Part shown: positions 40,822 to 42,602 of the stretch, in pieces
How positions within the stretch are numbered: the first letter of the stretch is position 1
Layout: each line of letters begins with the position of its first letter
NCBI GenBank assembly: GCA_009619075.1
Contig: WJOY01000013.1
Coordinates: 1-42,602, forward strand
Reading direction: 5' to 3'
DNA: 42,602 nt
Source of the DNA: Dehalococcoidia bacterium
GTDB lineage: Bacteria > Chloroflexota > Dehalococcoidia > GIF9 > AB-539-J10
Program-made: the position numbers and the translations under genes
The notes under the pieces: model-generated
What the model was told of the DNA's origin: nothing
Seen by the model: the letters and a program-made list of their open reading frames with translations, nothing else
Databases searched by the model: none

Positions 40822-41827
40822 GCAAACCTATGCTCTCGCTGGCGTCAATATTGAGGCAGCCGATAAGATAAAAAAAATAATCGCCAGGCAAGCTCAATCC
40901 ACCTTTCGCCCTCAAGTCCTCAATTTTGGCTCCTTCGGCAGTATGTTTCAAATTAAAGGATATGATGAGCCTGTTTTAGTCTCCAGTGTAGATGGAGTAG
41001 GCACTAAGCTCAAGATCGCTTCGCTCTTAGATAAGAATGATACTGTGGGCATTGATATCGTTAACCATTGTGTTAACGACATTCTCTGCTGTGGTGCCGA
41101 GCCACTTTTCTTCCTCGACTATATTGCTATGGGTAAACTCGTGCCCCAGCAAATAGAGGCTATTATTACAGGCATAGCTCAAGCTTGTCAGGAAATTGGC
41201 TGCTCCTTAATCGGCGGTGAAACTGCTGAGATGCCCGGCATTTATTCCCAAGGGAGCTATGATTTGGTTGGCTTTATTGTTGGAGTGGTAGAAAAGGCAA
41301 GTATTATTGATGGCAGTCCCATAAATGCAGGCGATGTAATTCTTGGCTTGCCATCCTCTGGCTTACATACCAACGGCTACTCGTTAGTGCGAAGAGTTTT
41401 TAGAATAGATGATAACCCCTCCTGCCTAAATAACTTCTATCCCGAGCTGGGAAAAACATTAGGCGAGGAATTGCTCCAAGTCCACCGCTGCTATTATCCT
41501 GAGCTTAAACCGATCTTATCCTTAATTAAAGGTTTAGCTCATGTTACCGGTGGGGGGGTTATGGGAAATGTGCCCCGCATTCTACCTGAAGGCCTTGTTG
41601 CTCATCTTCATAAAGGCTCCTGGAATATACCCCCTATCTTCAAACTTATTCAGAAGCAGGGAGATATTGAGGAGGCAGAAATGTATCGCGTGTTCAACAT
41701 GGGAATAGGCATGACCATTGTGTGCTCACCACAACAAGTAACTAAATTGACTGCTGTTTTACCTCAAGCTAAGGTTATTGGTGAGGTTGTTAAAACGCAG
41801 GAGAGACAAAGAGTAATTATACGTTAA
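40805..41827 (+). CDS. purM: Phosphoribosylformylglycinamidine cyclo-ligase
   Basis: A 340-residue AIR synthetase. SSVDGVGTKLKIA, GIDIVNHCVNDILCCGAEPLFFLDY, GGETAEMPGIY and LPSSGLHTNGYSLVR are signature stretches; HVTGGGVMGNVPRILP and FNMGIGM close the second domain. The start is a TTG inside the purF 3' end, giving a 17-base overlap and probable translational coupling. Confidence 0.96.
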   Translation: MEARSKQTYALAGVNIEAADKIKKIIARQAQSTFRPQVLNFGSFGSMFQIKGYDEPVLVSSVDGVGTKLKIASLLDKNDTVGIDIVNHCVNDILCCGAEPLFFLDYIAMGKLVPQQIEAIITGIAQACQEIGCSLIGGETAEMPGIYSQGSYDLVGFIVGVVEKASIIDGSPINAGDVILGLPSSGLHTNGYSLVRRVFRIDDNPSCLNNFYPELGKTLGEELLQVHRCYYPELKPILSLIKGLAHVTGGGVMGNVPRILPEGLVAHLHKGSWNIPPIFKLIQKQGDIEEAEMYRVFNMGIGMTIVCSPQQVTKLTAVLPQAKVIGEVVKTQERQRVIIR

Positions 41828-41863
41828 GAGGCTGAGTAATTCTTTCGAGAGGAGTGTGGGACT

Positions 41864-42304
41864 ATGAATAAGTTAAGAAAACGGGACAAAATGGTAGTAA
41901 TTCTGCTTTTGATTGCAAGCCTTGTATGCCTTGTGGTAGGTTTCCAATCTTTCCATTCAGCAAGAACATACTCCTGCAAAGCGTACGAGGCGATCGGGGA
42001 AGAATTAGACCACGAATGGGAGCTGCAAAATGAGGTTTCCGAACAGATCGCGTATCAAAAATCACACCCCGAAGATACCGCCCTCTCCCGTGTCAACTTT
42101 TTATCCATCATCCTGGCAGAAGAAGCATGCCGCCTATCCCAAATGAAGATTTTAGTGAATCAATCGGCATCAACAACAAATTTTGCTAAGGCAGCCTTTC
42201 TACTAGCTATAGTAGGCTGGCTCGGGGCGGTCACAGGATGGTTGTACGCTTTCAGAAAGACGAATGTTAAAAAATTGACATCTGCAAACAAAAGCAAAGG
42301 GTAA
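41864..42304 (+). CDS. Uncharacterised two-helix membrane protein between purM and purH
   Basis: A 146-residue protein I do not recognise. An N-terminal helix (about 10-28, VVILLLIASLVCLVVGF) follows a short basic stretch (NKLRKRDK); about 75 polar residues with three cysteines or nearby acidic runs follow, then a second helix (about 108-130, AAFLLAIVGWLGAVTGWLY) and a basic tail. The middle is predicted to face outside. AGGAG precedes the ATG. Codon choice is richer in GCG, ATC and CCC than the neighbouring pur genes, hinting at separate origin. It lies 36 bases after purM and 21 before purH. Confidence 0.7.
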   Translation: MNKLRKRDKMVVILLLIASLVCLVVGFQSFHSARTYSCKAYEAIGEELDHEWELQNEVSEQIAYQKSHPEDTALSRVNFLSIILAEEACRLSQMKILVNQSASTTNFAKAAFLLAIVGWLGAVTGWLYAFRKTNVKKLTSANKSKG

Positions 42305-42325
42305 TAATAAATTGAAGGGGGGATT

Positions 42326-42602
42326 ATGCGTGCCATTATAAGCGTTTCAAATAAGTCAGGCGTAGCTGATTTCGCTCGAGGTTTGCAGGAGCTAGGCGTC
42401 GAGATTTTCAGCACCGGCGGCACTAAGAAGTCACTGGAAGGGGCTGGGATAAAAGTCCACAGTATTTCGGAGCTTACCGGATTCCCCGAAATCCTTGATG
42501 GCAGGGTGAAGACGCTTCACCCTGCGGTTCATGGTGGCATTCTGGCAAGGCGCGACTTACCTCAACACTTAGCTGAGCTGGCTAAAAACCACATCGAAAC
42601 TA
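42326..42602 (+). CDS. purH: Bifunctional AICAR transformylase/IMP cyclohydrolase, 5' part
   Basis: The first 92 codons of purH, cut by the window end. [58 protein letters not shown] and LARRD match the IMP cyclohydrolase (MGS-like) domain at the N-terminus. AAGGGGGG precedes the ATG. It continues the purF-purM series for purine synthesis. Confidence 0.95.
   Translation, partial: MRAIISVSNKSGVADFARGLQELGVEIFSTGGTKKSLEGAGIKVHSISELTGFPEILDGRVKTLHPAVHGGILARRDLPQHLAELAKNHIET

Overview
The window looks like a chromosome segment of an uncultured anaerobic bacterium, most likely Chloroflexota, class Dehalococcoidia. This is an inference from several traits: moderate GC, a short IF2, an actinobacterial-type inositol-1-phosphate synthase together with a CDP-alcohol phosphatidyltransferase, a CooT-type nickel protein, and abundant short palindromic repeats of the kind often seen in such genomes. 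No rRNA or tRNA gene was recognised.

Layout. (1) 1-8.7 kb is an accessory block, almost all on the minus strand: an M20 peptidase, a decayed DUF5058 membrane gene, a complete LivKHMGF-type ABC transporter and a C45-type acyltransferase/amidohydrolase, with a broken IS481-like transposase at its right edge. The block is bracketed by two copies of the 5' part of cytidylate kinase: a fragment at 1-140 and the intact gene at 8722, about 90% identical over 140 bp. This points to an insertion or recombination event at cmk. (2) 8.7-15.7 kb is plus-strand housekeeping: cmk-plsC-ispH, miaB-yajC, nadA-nadC, with a minus-strand pair (Lrp-type effector domain protein and HIT protein) in between. (3) 15.6-22.2 kb is a long minus-strand metal-uptake run. 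In transcription order it is Fur-family regulator, small helical protein, CooT, ABC binding protein, ATPase, permease, methyltransferase, CbiM, PDGLE protein, CbiQ, CbiO. Nickel is the most economical guess for the metal, because of CooT. (4) dtd (minus) lies beside nusA-ylxR-infB-rbfA and a DUF5679 zinc ribbon (plus). (5) 27.2-32.5 kb holds inositol-1-phosphate synthase, a GT4 glycosyltransferase, a GDP-mannose-dehydratase-like enzyme, a TIM-barrel protein and a phosphatidylinositol-phosphate-synthase-like enzyme, probably an inositol lipid/glycolipid locus. (6) purA is followed by minus-strand rpsO-pnp-dapB-asd-dapA (lysine/diaminopimelate pathway). (7) purF-purM, an unknown two-helix membrane protein and the start of purH close the window.

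The most distinctive features are the cmk duplication around the island, a family of dispersed palindromic repeats (many intergenic, three apparently inserted in frame inside ispH, miaB and nadC), the combined Fur/CooT/ABC/ECF metal locus with an uncharacterised methyltransferase, and a terminator-like hairpin in the nusA leader. All readings come from eye inspection of sequence and translations; no database search was run.
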